From Brevibacillus ruminantium (lineage in GTDB: Bacteria; Bacillota; Bacilli; Brevibacillales; Brevibacillaceae), in the NCBI RefSeq assembly GCF_023746555.1, contig NZ_CP098755.1, positions 2,057,001 through 2,121,000 of the forward strand: a stretch of DNA of 64,000 bases, read 5' to 3'. Shown here piece by piece: positions 44,303 through 55,780 of the stretch (within the stretch, counting starts at the first letter, position 1; each line of letters begins with the position of its first letter). The notes under the pieces are model-generated. The model ran no database searches, had not been told where the DNA came from, and saw only the letters and a program-made list of their open reading frames with translations. The position numbers and the translations under genes were made by a program.

Positions 44303-44331
44303 TTGACACCACGTCAACTTTTCTGTAATCT
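44303..44331 (+). promoter_or_regulatory. kyn promoter with overlapping operator-like dyad
   Basis: TTGACA (44303-44308) and a poor -10 (TAATCT, 44326-44331) are 17 bases apart. The -35 lies inside TTGACACCACGTCAA (44303-44317), a dyad of TTGAC and GTCAA that would suit a TetR-type dimer. Confidence 0.5.
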
Positions 44332-44366
44332 TTAACTAACTTATTTCTGTGCGAGGGGGGATTCTC

Positions 44367-45653
44367 TTGACATATTCTTCGTTCCTGCCAACGGAAGAGT
44401 ATGCGTTTGAGCGGGATGCAACGGATCATCTGGGACATTTTCGCAAGGAGTTTTACCTTTCGGAGAAGTCGATTTATCTTGATGGCAACTCTCTGGGACT
44501 GTTATCCGTCCGCGCAGAGCAGGCGGTATGCGACGTACTGAACGACTGGAAGCGGCTGGGGATTGACGGTTGGACGGGAGGAGATCGCCCCTGGTTTTTT
44601 CAGGCCGAACAGCTGGGGTCGCTGCTTGCTCCGCTGGTAGGGGCTGCTGCCGATGAAGTGATCGTAACCGGATCGACCACGGTCAATCTGCATCAGCTGG
44701 CTTCTACTTTTTATCAGCCTGCAGGGAAGCGGACAAAAATACTTGCTGATGAGCTTACCTTTCCCTCTGACTTGTACGCCCTGCAAAGTCAGGTGCGCCT
44801 CCGGGGGCTTGATCCGGACGAACACTTGGTACTGGCAAAAAGCGGAGATGGCCGCTTTCTGGATGAAGATGAGATTATCGCTTGCATGACGGAGGAGATT
44901 GCGCTGATTGTGCTGCCGACCGTCCTTTACCGCAGCGGCCAGTTGCTCGACATCCCCCGACTGACCGAAGAGGCTCACAAGCGCGGAATTTTGATCGGAT
45001 TTGACGGATGCCACTCGGTCGGAGTGATTCCGCATCAGTTTCAGGAGTGGGACGTCGATTTTGCCTACTGGTGCAATTACAAGTATCTGAATGGAGGTCC
45101 TGGCAGTGTTGCGGCGTTGTATGTTAATCGCAAACATTTTGGAAAGGTGCCGGGTCTAACCGGATGGTTTGGTTCTGACAAAGAAAAGCAATTTGATATG
45201 GAGCTTACCTTTTTCCCGGCCCAATCGGCGGGAGCGTACCAGATCGGCACTCCTCATATCCTCAGCATGGCTCCCTTGTTCGGATCGTTGCCGATGTTTG
45301 CCGAAGCCGGGATGGAGGCGATACGCGAGAAGTCTTTGCAGCAGACGGCTTTCCTGATGCAGCTCCTGGATACTGAGCTGGCCGGTCACGGCTTTGTGCT
45401 GGGCAACCCGACCGATGACCAGAGACGCGGGGGCCACGTCAGCCTGGAGCATCCGGAAGCGGCCCGTATTTGCAGAGCCTTGAAAGAAAACGGAGTCATC
45501 CCGGACTTTCGTGCCCCGAACGTAATTCGTCTGGCACCTGTGCCCCTCTATACCTCATACCATGACATATGGAGATCTGTTCAAATCTTAAAGCAAATCA
45601 TGGAGCAGCGAAGCTATCAGCAGTATGAAAACAAACGCGGCGTGATCGCCTGA
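44367..45653 (+). CDS. kynU: Kynureninase
   Basis: A 428-aa PLP enzyme splitting kynurenine into anthranilate and alanine. [11 protein letters not shown] at the N-terminus, [24 protein letters not shown] with the PLP-binding Asp and [10 protein letters not shown] with the Schiff-base Lys are intact. TTG at 44367 lies seven bases after GAGGGGGG; GTG at 44349 overlaps that site. It leads kynU-kynB-kynA, the three enzymes that take tryptophan to anthranilate. Confidence 0.95.
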   Translation: MTYSSFLPTEEYAFERDATDHLGHFRKEFYLSEKSIYLDGNSLGLLSVRAEQAVCDVLNDWKRLGIDGWTGGDRPWFFQAEQLGSLLAPLVGAAADEVIVTGSTTVNLHQLASTFYQPAGKRTKILADELTFPSDLYALQSQVRLRGLDPDEHLVLAKSGDGRFLDEDEIIACMTEEIALIVLPTVLYRSGQLLDIPRLTEEAHKRGILIGFDGCHSVGVIPHQFQEWDVDFAYWCNYKYLNGGPGSVAALYVNRKHFGKVPGLTGWFGSDKEKQFDMELTFFPAQSAGAYQIGTPHILSMAPLFGSLPMFAEAGMEAIREKSLQQTAFLMQLLDTELAGHGFVLGNPTDDQRRGGHVSLEHPEAARICRALKENGVIPDFRAPNVIRLAPVPLYTSYHDIWRSVQILKQIMEQRSYQQYENKRGVIA

Positions 45654-45668
45654 TCAGGGGGATGCAAA

Positions 45669-46289
45669 ATGAGCTGGATTGACATTTCTCGCCCGCTTGC
45701 CTCAGGTGCACCCACATGGCCAGGGGACACTCCGTTTCAATACGAAGTAAGCTGGCCCAAATCAGATAGCGGTTCTGTCAACGTAGGCAAACTGACGATG
45801 AGTGTGCATACAGGGACACATGCAGATGCTCCCTTTCATTTTGCCGATGACGGCAGAAAGATGATTGATTTGCCAATTGACGTGTATATCGGAAAAGCAA
45901 AAGTTCTCCATGTATTGGGAAAAGAAAGCATTGGCGCAGCCGATCTGTCAAACTTCGATTTGACAGATGTGACGCGTTTGTTACTGTGTACCGGCTCCTG
46001 GAAAGACCCGCAGACGTTTCCCACATCCATTTGCTACCTCCGGCCTGATCTGGGGCCATTCTTATCACAGCAGGGCATCCGTCTTATCGGAATCGATACT
46101 CCATCCATTGATCCTTTAGACAGCAAGGAGCTGCCTGCCCATCACTCCCTTCATGCTTTTGACATCCATATTCTTGAAGGACTTTTGCTGGATCATGTCC
46201 GGCCAGGCGATTATGAGCTGGTCGCGCTGCCCCTGCCGCTCGTCGAAGCGGACGGAAGTCCCGTGCGTGCTGTGCTGCGCAGTTGGTAA
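45669..46289 (+). CDS. kynB: Kynurenine formamidase
   Basis: A 206-aa metal-dependent cyclase-family enzyme hydrolysing N-formylkynurenine to kynurenine. The signature HTGTHADAPFHF supplies the zinc ligands, with GIDTPSIDPLDSKELPAHHSL and the C-terminal LPLPLVEADGSPVRAVL typical of bacterial KynB. It begins 15 bases after kynU with AGGGGG upstream. Confidence 0.95.
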   Translation: MSWIDISRPLASGAPTWPGDTPFQYEVSWPKSDSGSVNVGKLTMSVHTGTHADAPFHFADDGRKMIDLPIDVYIGKAKVLHVLGKESIGAADLSNFDLTDVTRLLLCTGSWKDPQTFPTSICYLRPDLGPFLSQQGIRLIGIDTPSIDPLDSKELPAHHSLHAFDIHILEGLLLDHVRPGDYELVALPLPLVEADGSPVRAVLRSW

Positions 46290-46396
46290 ATTCTCGGGAT
46301 TCCATCTTGTCTGGCAAAACAAGCGGGTGGTTTACGGTCTGCGTGGCATTTGGTTTCATCCCCATGAACAGGGATTGAAAAAGGAGGAAGGGGACA

Positions 46397-47092
46397 TTGA
46401 CAAAAGAACTGTCAGATTATGAGAAGTACATCCGGACAGAGGAACTGCTCCGCTTGCAAAAAAGAGAGGATCAGCTCGCATGCGAGGATGAACTGACCTT
46501 TCAGGTGATTCACCAGATTGCCGAGCTTCACTTCAAGCTGGTTATGCAGTATTTGGATATGGCAAAAGCCGCGATGACCGCCGGGAAGGCTGATGCCGCT
46601 TCCGATCAGCTCCGGCGCATGAATCTTCACATGAAGCAGCTGCCCGAAGTATTTGAGATGGTCAAGGTCATCAGTCCTTTTGATTACCATAAGATTCGTC
46701 TGGCACTGGGACGAGGCAGCGGACAGGATTCTCCTGGCTTTAATCAAATCCTGCAGGCAGGTCCCACACTTTGGGAGCCGTTTCAAAAGTTAATGGCAGA
46801 AAGTGGGCTTACTCCGCTCGAATTGCAGAAACAGCCACAGTCGCACCCCTCCCTGTTTCGCCTGATGCAGGAAATGCTTCAGTTTGATGAAAGCTTCCAA
46901 AGCTTCCGCTACCATCATTTGCAGCTGGTACGGAGAATGATCGGACTGGAGACAAACAGTCTGAAAGGGGTTCCCGCACAAGCACTGCAAAAAGGAGTCC
47001 GCTTTGAATTTTACCCGCCGCTGTGGAAAGCGATCAGTGAATTGACGGACTGGACCGGCTCTAGTTATCAAGCGAGGCCGCTCGGCGAATAA
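46397..47092 (+). CDS. kynA: Tryptophan 2,3-dioxygenase family protein, short form
   Basis: A 231-aa all-helical heme dioxygenase, shorter than the usual 260-280. SDYEKYIRTEELLRLQ, the active-site His39 in VIHQIAELHFK, RLALGRGSGQDSPGF and a heme-ligand His (173 or 174) in FRYHHLQLVRRMIG are present. The following GTGGSSG loop, which covers the bound tryptophan in classical enzymes, is missing and replaced by ETNSLKGVPAQALQKG. Position after kynB supports oxidation of tryptophan to N-formylkynurenine. The start is TTG at 46397 after GGAGGAAGGGG. A 107-base gap separates it from kynB. Confidence 0.87.
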   Translation: MTKELSDYEKYIRTEELLRLQKREDQLACEDELTFQVIHQIAELHFKLVMQYLDMAKAAMTAGKADAASDQLRRMNLHMKQLPEVFEMVKVISPFDYHKIRLALGRGSGQDSPGFNQILQAGPTLWEPFQKLMAESGLTPLELQKQPQSHPSLFRLMQEMLQFDESFQSFRYHHLQLVRRMIGLETNSLKGVPAQALQKGVRFEFYPPLWKAISELTDWTGSSYQARPLGE

Positions 47093-47110
47093 GCAGACAA
47101 AATAATGATG

Positions 47111-47162
47111 GAAAAAGCGTCCCTTCAGGCGAAACAGCCCTTTGAAGAGACGCTCCTTTTTT
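47111..47162. terminator. Bidirectional terminator between kynA and the polyamine-binding lipoprotein gene
   Basis: AGCGTCCCTTCA (47116-47127) pairs at 11 of 12 positions with TGAAGAGACGCT (47143-47154), with A-run before and T-run after. Confidence 0.9.
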
Positions 47163-47163
47163 A

Positions 47164-48288
47164 TTATTCCAATTTGATTTCAGACCAGATCCGGTCGTAG
47201 AGCTTGACGGCATTGCCGATATCTACCATGTATTCTCCTTTTTCCAGCTCGCTCTTCGGCGGGTAGACAGCCGGGTCCTGCAGGATTTCCTTGTCAATCA
47301 GTTCATGTGCGGCCAAATTGGGATTGGCGTACGGATAGTGTGAGGAGATTTCTGCGCTAATATCGGGACGCAGCACGAAGTTGATAAAAGTCTCTGCGGT
47401 CAGTTTGTTCGGACTGCCTTTCGGGATGACAAAGTTATCCTGCCACAGCTCCATGCCCTCCGCAGGTATTACGGTCAGAATGGAGGGATTTTCCTGGCGT
47501 GCGAGAGATGCCTCGGCACCGTAGACGATACCGGCTGCCACCTCGCCAGTCACCAGAAGTGTTTTGGGGCTGTCACTGTCAAAGGCCTTTATATTGGGAA
47601 GCAGCTGTCGAAGAAATTCCTTTGACTTTTCCAAAACAGCCGGATCTGTCTCATTCAGCGACTTTCCCTGCATCTGGTTGGCGATCCCGATCATCGAGCG
47701 AGAGTCATCCAGTACGACCAATGAATCCTTGAACTCCGGTTTGAGCAGATCGCGATAATGGCTGACCGGCGTAGAAACCTTGTCCTTGTTGATCGCGATC
47801 ACGACATTTCCCCACATGTAAGGAACTGAAAATGCACCATCGGGATCGGCGGCCCGTTTTAAAAACTCCGGTCCAATGTTTTTGATATTGCTGATATTTT
47901 CGTAATCCAGCTTCTCCATCAGATCCTGCTTGCGCATCAAATCAATCATATAATCGCTCGCGACAGCCAGATCATATCCGGATGAATGGACAGCCAGCTT
48001 TGCAAACATTTCCTCATTGGAGGAGTAGGTGCTGATATTCACTTTGACGCCGTACTCTTTTTCAAAAGCCTCCAGCACACTGGTCGGGATATACTCAGAC
48101 CAGATAAAAAGATTGAGCGACTTCGCCAATTTTGGTTGAGGGCTCGTCTCTCCCTTGGCCGTCGTGACACCTGGTCCTGGGTTTTGAGCAGAAGGGGAAG
48201 TAGCAGTACTGCATGCAGTCACACCTGTCAGAAGGGCAGTGAGCAACAAGAGCAATACGAGTGGGCTTGTCCAACTTTTTCTAGTCAT
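47164..48288 (-). CDS. Spermidine/putrescine-type ABC substrate-binding lipoprotein
   Basis: A 374-aa exported lipoprotein (signal peptide, lipobox VTAC at about residue 26) with a PotD/PotF-like periplasmic-binding fold: LNLFIWSEYIPTSVLEAFEKEYGVKV, SYDLAVASDYMI and FSVPYMWGNVVIAINKD. It should bind a polyamine or similar cation at the cell surface. No potABC genes adjoin it, so it must share a transporter encoded elsewhere or act otherwise. A dehydrogenase of possible polyamine metabolism lies just upstream on the same strand, with a hairpin between. Confidence 0.87.
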   Translation of the reverse strand: MTRKSWTSPLVLLLLLTALLTGVTACSTATSPSAQNPGPGVTTAKGETSPQPKLAKSLNLFIWSEYIPTSVLEAFEKEYGVKVNISTYSSNEEMFAKLAVHSSGYDLAVASDYMIDLMRKQDLMEKLDYENISNIKNIGPEFLKRAADPDGAFSVPYMWGNVVIAINKDKVSTPVSHYRDLLKPEFKDSLVVLDDSRSMIGIANQMQGKSLNETDPAVLEKSKEFLRQLLPNIKAFDSDSPKTLLVTGEVAAGIVYGAEASLARQENPSILTVIPAEGMELWQDNFVIPKGSPNKLTAETFINFVLRPDISAEISSHYPYANPNLAAHELIDKEILQDPAVYPPKSELEKGEYMVDIGNAVKLYDRIWSEIKLE

Positions 48289-48322
48289 CTGTATCTCTCA
48301 CCTTCATTTCCGCTGTAATGAA

Positions 48323-48360
48323 AGATCGGGAAGGCGTGGTGAGCCGCTCCCGATCTTTTT
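48323..48360. terminator. Hairpin between the dehydrogenase and binding-protein genes
   Basis: AGATCGGGA (48323-48331) pairs with TCCCGATCT (48348-48356). The T-run is better on the plus strand; on the minus strand only TTTC follows, so termination there may be partial. Confidence 0.6.
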
Positions 48361-48376
48361 ATACTCAAGTTACGCA

Positions 48377-49579
48377 CTACGATATTTGCCGAAGAGGGGC
48401 AGTTTTTTCAATCACATCCCACATCATGCCGCGAGCCTTCAGGCGCTCCAAAAAGGGAAGCGGATCAATCAGCTCGGGAGGGATGCAGCCAGTCGCGCCA
48501 AGCAATCCTTGCGCCATCATGTCGACAGCGACGACTGGCGGGATGCCTGTCTGCCAGATCGTAGCCTGGAATTCAGTTTTGAAAAAGACCTCATCATGGT
48601 TGGCGATCGTGTACACGTAAACTTCTTTTCGTTTGTTATTCTTTCTGCCTTTGACGAGAGCACCGACAGAGGAATATCCGTGAATTTTGCCTGCCAGGTC
48701 TGCTGGTTTGGGCATCGTTGTCACGACTACATCGCGAGGGACAACCTTAATTCCCCTGACGTCAATTTCTTCGTCGCTGTCCAGTCCCAAATAGCTCAGC
48801 ACTTTGAGCGTGTTGACGAAATCGGGATGGAGCGCGTATTTGAAATCCACGTATTTGCAGCCCTTGGCTCTGCCGATGGTTTCACCGAGGGTGGTGGCTT
48901 CCTCGTGCTCTACGTTATAGCAGTCCATCCAGCCGATGGGTTCAGGGAATTCGAACTCCTCTTTATTGGCAAAAGGAGTAGGGAGGTACTGCTCCCCTTT
49001 TTCAGCCGTCCAGTAGTTGGGTTTGGCCAGACACTCTTGAATCGCGGTTTGCGGGCTGAAGAAAGAGCAGAAGCCGTCATAGTCGACAACCGAATTATCG
49101 GCATCGCGAATCAGGATTTCGTCGACCTCATCGAGCTGATCGACCGCGTAGCGGGCAGCGATATTGGAGAAGCCCGGATCGCAGCCGAGTCCCATGATGC
49201 CGAGTATGCCTGCCGCTTTAAATTTGTCGTTCCAGGCCAACTGCTTGCGCAGCCATTGTGGGCCGCAGGAAGCGGTGTCGATATAATGGGTTTTTGTATT
49301 CAAGCAAGCTTTCATTACTTCAAAATTGTTTTCGGGTAAACCAATATGCAAGAGCACATCAATGTCCTCTAAAATACTTTGCACACTGTTTACGTCGCGC
49401 GCATCGACGCGTTTTACCTGAATTTCCACATCGGTTTCCCGACGCAATTCAGCAGCCAGTTCTTCCGCAGGTCCGATCGAAATATCGGCCAGCACCAGTT
49501 TTTTTAAATAAGAGGATTTTGCCAATTCGCAGGCACTTACCTGTCCAACACCGCCAACTCCTACTATTGCGACTCGCAT
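48377..49579 (-). CDS. Saccharopine dehydrogenase-family protein (carboxynorspermidine dehydrogenase-like)
   Basis: A 400-aa NAD(P)-dependent reductase. MRVAIVGVGGVGQVSACELAK is the dinucleotide-binding start, and TASCGPQWLRKQLAW, GCDPGFSNIAARYAVDQ and GIPPVVAVDMMAQGLLG follow the pattern of saccharopine reductase and carboxynorspermidine dehydrogenase. It would condense or split an amine and a carbonyl acid. ATG at 49579 follows AAGGAGG eight bases upstream. The neighbouring polyamine-binding lipoprotein favours a polyamine role, but lysine catabolism cannot be excluded. Two very short ORFs precede it. Confidence 0.82.
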   Translation of the reverse strand: MRVAIVGVGGVGQVSACELAKSSYLKKLVLADISIGPAEELAAELRRETDVEIQVKRVDARDVNSVQSILEDIDVLLHIGLPENNFEVMKACLNTKTHYIDTASCGPQWLRKQLAWNDKFKAAGILGIMGLGCDPGFSNIAARYAVDQLDEVDEILIRDADNSVVDYDGFCSFFSPQTAIQECLAKPNYWTAEKGEQYLPTPFANKEEFEFPEPIGWMDCYNVEHEEATTLGETIGRAKGCKYVDFKYALHPDFVNTLKVLSYLGLDSDEEIDVRGIKVVPRDVVVTTMPKPADLAGKIHGYSSVGALVKGRKNNKRKEVYVYTIANHDEVFFKTEFQATIWQTGIPPVVAVDMMAQGLLGATGCIPPELIDPLPFLERLKARGMMWDVIEKTAPLRQIS

Positions 49580-49608
49580 AGAGTCCTCCTTCCATATGGT
49601 CACACGTT

Positions 49609-49716
49609 CTATCTTCGCATTCGAAACAGCCATTTCTGCAAATGCAGATCAATGGTAGCGGGGAATACAATAACCTGATGCACAACATCGATGGGTTCAC
49701 GCGGACGAAGTCTCAT
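49609..49716 (-). CDS. Putative 35-aa small protein
   Basis: MRLRPREPIDVVHQVIVF leads a 35-aa basic peptide ending FRMRR. AAGGAGG lies eight bases before the ATG, as good as for the dehydrogenase that starts 29 bases beyond its stop. No family is recognised. It may be a genuine small protein or part of translational coupling. Confidence 0.45.
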   Translation of the reverse strand: MRLRPREPIDVVHQVIVFPATIDLHLQKWLFRMRR

Positions 49717-49764
49717 CCAAACAACCTCCTTCTGCCGTTACAGGCAGGAAATAGTTTTGCGCAG

Positions 49765-49809
49765 CTAAGTGGGACGATGGTGCAAATATATGGGCAAAGG
49801 CCTTCGCAT
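49765..49809 (-). CDS. Putative 14-aa leader peptide
   Basis: MRRPLPIYLHHRPT follows AAAGGAGGTGG with good spacing on the minus strand and stops 48 bases before the next small ORF. Such peptides can regulate downstream genes by ribosome position; Pro, His and Arg codons are enriched. No attenuator hairpin was identified. Confidence 0.35.
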   Translation of the reverse strand: MRRPLPIYLHHRPT

Positions 49810-50125
49810 CAAGTTCCACCTCCTTTCAAAGAAAACAACGGGGGTATACGGTCAGCCTGATGATCTTAGCTAACTATATTCGTCATAGCTGGCGTCCCAT
49901 GCGCAAGGGAAAAGAAAAAACATAATCAGATTTTTCTGAATATAATATGCAAGAATAGTTCCAACGAAAGTCAGCGGGTTCACCCTTTTTCGCTAGCGGG
50001 TTTTGCGATCACTAATTTATCAATCATGAGAATTTTGACGGAAATCTTTATCAAAAAAGAGAATTTTTCACCCTGCTGTTTTCCAGAGGAAGCAAAGCAT
50101 TGTTGTGAAAGGTCAGAAGAATCAG
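49810..50125. other. Intergenic region
   Basis: No gene is seen. It is AT-rich and separates the minus-strand dehydrogenase group from the plus-strand S-box region. Confidence 0.5.
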
Positions 50126-50154
50126 TTGACGCGGTGACAAGAATTTCTTACAAT
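50126..50154 (+). promoter_or_regulatory. Sigma-A promoter of the hom leader
   Basis: TTGACG (50126-50131) and TACAAT (50149-50154) are 17 bases apart, 22 bases before the first SAM riboswitch. Confidence 0.82.
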
Positions 50155-50176
50155 GTTTTCTACAGGAACATACGAA

Positions 50177-50340
50177 TCTTATCCAGAGTGGCAGAGGGAC
50201 TGGCCCGATGAAGCCCGGCAACCGTTGCAATATCGCGACAAGGTGCCAATTCCTGCAGGACACGAGGTCCTGACAGATAAGAAGCGGGAGCATCCTCTCT
50301 ATGAATGCCAACCTTCTTCTTACTGGAGAAGGTTTTTTTA
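50177..50340 (+). ncRNA. SAM-I (S-box) riboswitch 1 with terminator
   Basis: The aptamer (50177-50284) opens TCTTATCCAGAG, contains GGGACTGGCCCGATGAAGCC, CGGCAACC and GGTGCCAATTCCTGCAGG, and closes AGATAAGA to form P1. The expression platform ends in a terminator: AACCTTCT (50310-50317) with AGAAGGTT (50327-50334) and a T-run. S-adenosylmethionine binding favours termination, lowering expression of hom. Confidence 0.96.
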
Positions 50341-50361
50341 TTTTCCAATTTCATACTTCTT

Positions 50362-50517
50362 TCTTATCCAGAGAGGTGGAGGGACTGGCCCGATGAAGCC
50401 CGGCAACCGTTGCGTATTTCGCGACAAGGTGCCAATTCCTGCAGGACGTGATGTCTTGGCAGATAAGAAGGGGTCCCGTTCACGACGAGCCTTCTTCTTA
50501 TCCGAAGAAGGTTTTTT
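50362..50517 (+). ncRNA. SAM-I (S-box) riboswitch 2 with terminator
   Basis: A second complete aptamer (50362-50470) repeats the same conserved blocks with different loops, and has its own terminator: CCTTCTTC (50490-50497) with GAAGAAGG (50504-50511) and six T. The tandem should give steeper or more complete repression by SAM. Confidence 0.96.
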
Positions 50518-50550
50518 ACTGTACCCAATGACGAGAAAAAAGGAGTGGGC

Positions 50551-53344
<2,794 letters not shown>

Positions 53345-53353
53345 GTGTTTTCA

Positions 53354-53383
53354 TTGACAGTAAATGAAATGTATGGTTATACT
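53354..53383 (+). promoter_or_regulatory. Sigma-A promoter of the ABC importer operon
   Basis: TTGACA (53354-53359) and TATACT (53378-53383) are 18 bases apart, immediately downstream of glpK. Confidence 0.78.
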
Positions 53384-53432
53384 TTAGAAAAGTTGATCGG
53401 TTTGAAATGACATACGGTTAGGCGGAGAAATC

Positions 53433-53510
53433 GGAGAAAACCCTTACCCGTAAACACATTTCCTTAAGGGGAGGAGTGTGTTTATCGTCGGAGGGGTTTT
53501 CTTTTTATTT
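53433..53510 (+). promoter_or_regulatory. Leader attenuator, probable GlpP target
   Basis: Downstream of the promoter, GAAAACCC (53436-53443) pairs with GGGTTTTC (53494-53501) and TAAACACA (53451-53458) with TGTGTTTA (53477-53484), followed by TTTTTATTT. This is a terminator in the 5' leader. Its 5' arm begins GGAGAAAACCC, like GGAGATACCCC at 58907 before glpD. Confidence 0.65.
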
Positions 53511-53566
53511 GTCTTTTCAAACGATTCGGTCAACAGAAAAAACAGAGAAGAAAGAGGGTCTGGCAA

Positions 53567-54640
53567 ATGGTAAAGAAATGGCTGAATGTCGTAGCAACGG
53601 CAGCTTTGTTGTCTACGGTCGTGGTGGCTGGTTGTTCTTCCGGGGATTCGGGAACACCTAGTGCAGGAGCGGGTACAGAAGGGGGCGGCTCCAAAGCAAA
53701 AGAGCTGGGACAGATTGCGCTGTACTCACCTGAAACACCAGATATGACCAAAGAAATTGGACAAAATTTTGAAAAGGCTTTCAAAGGTTCTGCTATTAAC
53801 GTCCAGTACGCTGGTACCAATGTTCTGGTAAACCGGATGATCGCGGAAAAGGATAATCCGATGGGGGATGTCTGGTACGGCGGAGGAGGTTTCCTGCCAT
53901 TTGAATCAGCCAAGGACAAGGACATTATCACCGCTTACATACCCGAAGCGATCAAGGATTGGCCGGAAGTGCGAGACGGCATCAAAATCAGGGACAAGGA
54001 TTGGAAATGGATTGGTGCTGAGGTATTCGTACTCGGCTTTGTCTATAACACAGACCTGGTAAAACCGGAGGACGCCCCGAAGACATGGGATGATTTGCTC
54101 GATCCAAAATGGAAGGGGAAGCTGCAAATGCCGAACCCGGCCGCATCTGGGACGGCGACACTCACTGTTCTTAGCCAACTGATGGATCGCGGAGAAGAGC
54201 CGGGCTGGAATTACTTTAAAAAGCTGGTCGATCAGATGAGCGCCATGCCAGACTCCGGCTCCTCACCAGGGAAGGCAGTTGCCAAAGGGGAAGCTGAGGT
54301 CGCCATCGCCTTTGACTTTATGGCCTATGAAATGAAGGCAAAGGGTGAAAAGGTAGACTTCATCGTACCGGAGAAAACACCTGTGATCGTCAACCCGGTA
54401 TCTCTTGTGCAGGACGGGCCTAACCCTGACGGAGGTAAAGCGCTGATTGATTACTTGCTCTCCAAAGAAGGACAGCAGACACTGGCAAACTGGTATCATA
54501 TTCCGATTTCCCCAGAGGTCGAATCAAAAACACCGCTCAGCCTGGAGAAGGTCATCCCGCACGCGCAGGAGCTTGATGTAGATTGGGTGGTGCAAAACTA
54601 CGATCGCGTCCGGAATGAATGGCGCCAAAAATTCCAATAA
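53567..54640 (+). CDS. ABC transporter substrate-binding lipoprotein (Fe3+/phosphonate/organophosphate type)
   Basis: A 357-aa lipoprotein (lipobox VAGC at about residue 23) of the iron/AfuA-PhnS-like extracellular solute-binding family: IALYSPETPDMTKEIGQNFEKAF, GDVWYGGGGFLPFESAK, VFVLGFVYNTDLV and GKAVAKGEAEVAIAFDFMAYE. These proteins bind ferric ions, phosphonates, sulfonates or sugar phosphates. ATG at 53567 follows an AGAGGG site. Its operon, leader signal and glp neighbours favour a glycerol-phosphate compound as ligand; this is inference. Confidence 0.85.
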   Translation: MVKKWLNVVATAALLSTVVVAGCSSGDSGTPSAGAGTEGGGSKAKELGQIALYSPETPDMTKEIGQNFEKAFKGSAINVQYAGTNVLVNRMIAEKDNPMGDVWYGGGGFLPFESAKDKDIITAYIPEAIKDWPEVRDGIKIRDKDWKWIGAEVFVLGFVYNTDLVKPEDAPKTWDDLLDPKWKGKLQMPNPAASGTATLTVLSQLMDRGEEPGWNYFKKLVDQMSAMPDSGSSPGKAVAKGEAEVAIAFDFMAYEMKAKGEKVDFIVPEKTPVIVNPVSLVQDGPNPDGGKALIDYLLSKEGQQTLANWYHIPISPEVESKTPLSLEKVIPHAQELDVDWVVQNYDRVRNEWRQKFQ

Positions 54641-54652
54641 GGAGGTTCTTCC

Positions 54653-55780
54653 ATGGGGTCGGTTAAAATTGAAAACCTGCATAAATCGTTTAACGGAATC
54701 GCCGCATTGGAAGATGTGAGTCTGGAGATCCGGGAGGGCGAGTTCTTCGCCCTTCTCGGACCGTCCGGATGCGGAAAAACGACGACCATGCGATGCGTAG
54801 CCGGATTTGAGAATCCAACGTCCGGCAAAATCTATATCGGAGATCGGGATGTAAGCAATATCCCGGCCAACCAGCGCAATTGTGGAATGGTTTTTCAAAG
54901 CTATGCGCTTTTCCCACATCTCACCGTGTTTGAGAATGTGGCCTACAGTTTGCAGGTCCGCCGCTTTTATCAGGGAGGACTGGGCACAAAGCTGTCAGTT
55001 CTCGGCGGTATGTTGAACCGCAAATTGGGCAAGGTGGACAAGGATACAGAGAAAAAAGTTCGAGATTCTCTCGATTTTGTAGAACTGGGACATCTCGCTG
55101 ACAGGCTGCCTGGACAGCTCTCCGGTGGGCAGCAGCAGCGGGTTGCCCTGGCACGAGCCTTGATCATGGAACCAGCGGTGCTGCTCATGGATGAGCCGCT
55201 TTCGAACCTGGACAAAAAACTTCGCAATAGCATGCGGGTGACAATACGCCGGATACAGCAAAAAGTGGGGATTACCACCATATTCGTTACCCATGACCAG
55301 GAAGAAGCGATGAGCATGGCTGACCGGGTAGCGGTCATGCAGGGAGGAAAGCTGGTCCAGGTGGATTCGCCTACAGCTTTATACAGCAATCCGTGTTCCA
55401 CGTTTGTAGCCGATTTCGTTGGATCATCCAATATTTTCAAGGGTATGGTTAAATCCTCATCGGACCAGGGAACCGTGCTCCAACTGGACGGCGGCCAGTT
55501 GATCAGATCCTCATTTGGTACGACGCGTAGCGAGGTTGAAGTCATCATTCGCCCGGAAAGCATCATGCTCACAGCAGATCAATCGGAGAAGGAAGCGGCC
55601 AATTCGCTTGAGGGTACGATCACGATGTCAACGTATCTGGGGCCGAGCATTCGTTATGACGTTCAGGCAGGAAACCTGCAATTTGAAGTGGACAAGACAT
55701 TTGAAGCCGGTACACCCTTGTTTTCTCCGGGTACGAAGGTGAAGCTGTCAATTGATCCCAATCTCGTGGTGATTCTATGA
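54653..55780 (+). CDS. ABC transporter ATP-binding protein
   Basis: A 375-aa importer ATPase with Walker A GPSGCGKTT (about 36-44), Q-loop VFQSYALFPHL, signature LSGGQQQR, Walker B LLMDEPLSNLD and the H-loop in FVTHDQEEA. A C-terminal TOBE domain (about 285-375) is present, as in MalK/PotA/FbpC-type subunits. An insert (about 105-135, YQGGLGTKLSVLGGMLNRKL) between Q-loop and signature is longer than usual. It follows the binding-protein gene by 12 bases. Confidence 0.93.
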   Translation: MGSVKIENLHKSFNGIAALEDVSLEIREGEFFALLGPSGCGKTTTMRCVAGFENPTSGKIYIGDRDVSNIPANQRNCGMVFQSYALFPHLTVFENVAYSLQVRRFYQGGLGTKLSVLGGMLNRKLGKVDKDTEKKVRDSLDFVELGHLADRLPGQLSGGQQQRVALARALIMEPAVLLMDEPLSNLDKKLRNSMRVTIRRIQQKVGITTIFVTHDQEEAMSMADRVAVMQGGKLVQVDSPTALYSNPCSTFVADFVGSSNIFKGMVKSSSDQGTVLQLDGGQLIRSSFGTTRSEVEVIIRPESIMLTADQSEKEAANSLEGTITMSTYLGPSIRYDVQAGNLQFEVDKTFEAGTPLFSPGTKVKLSIDPNLVVIL

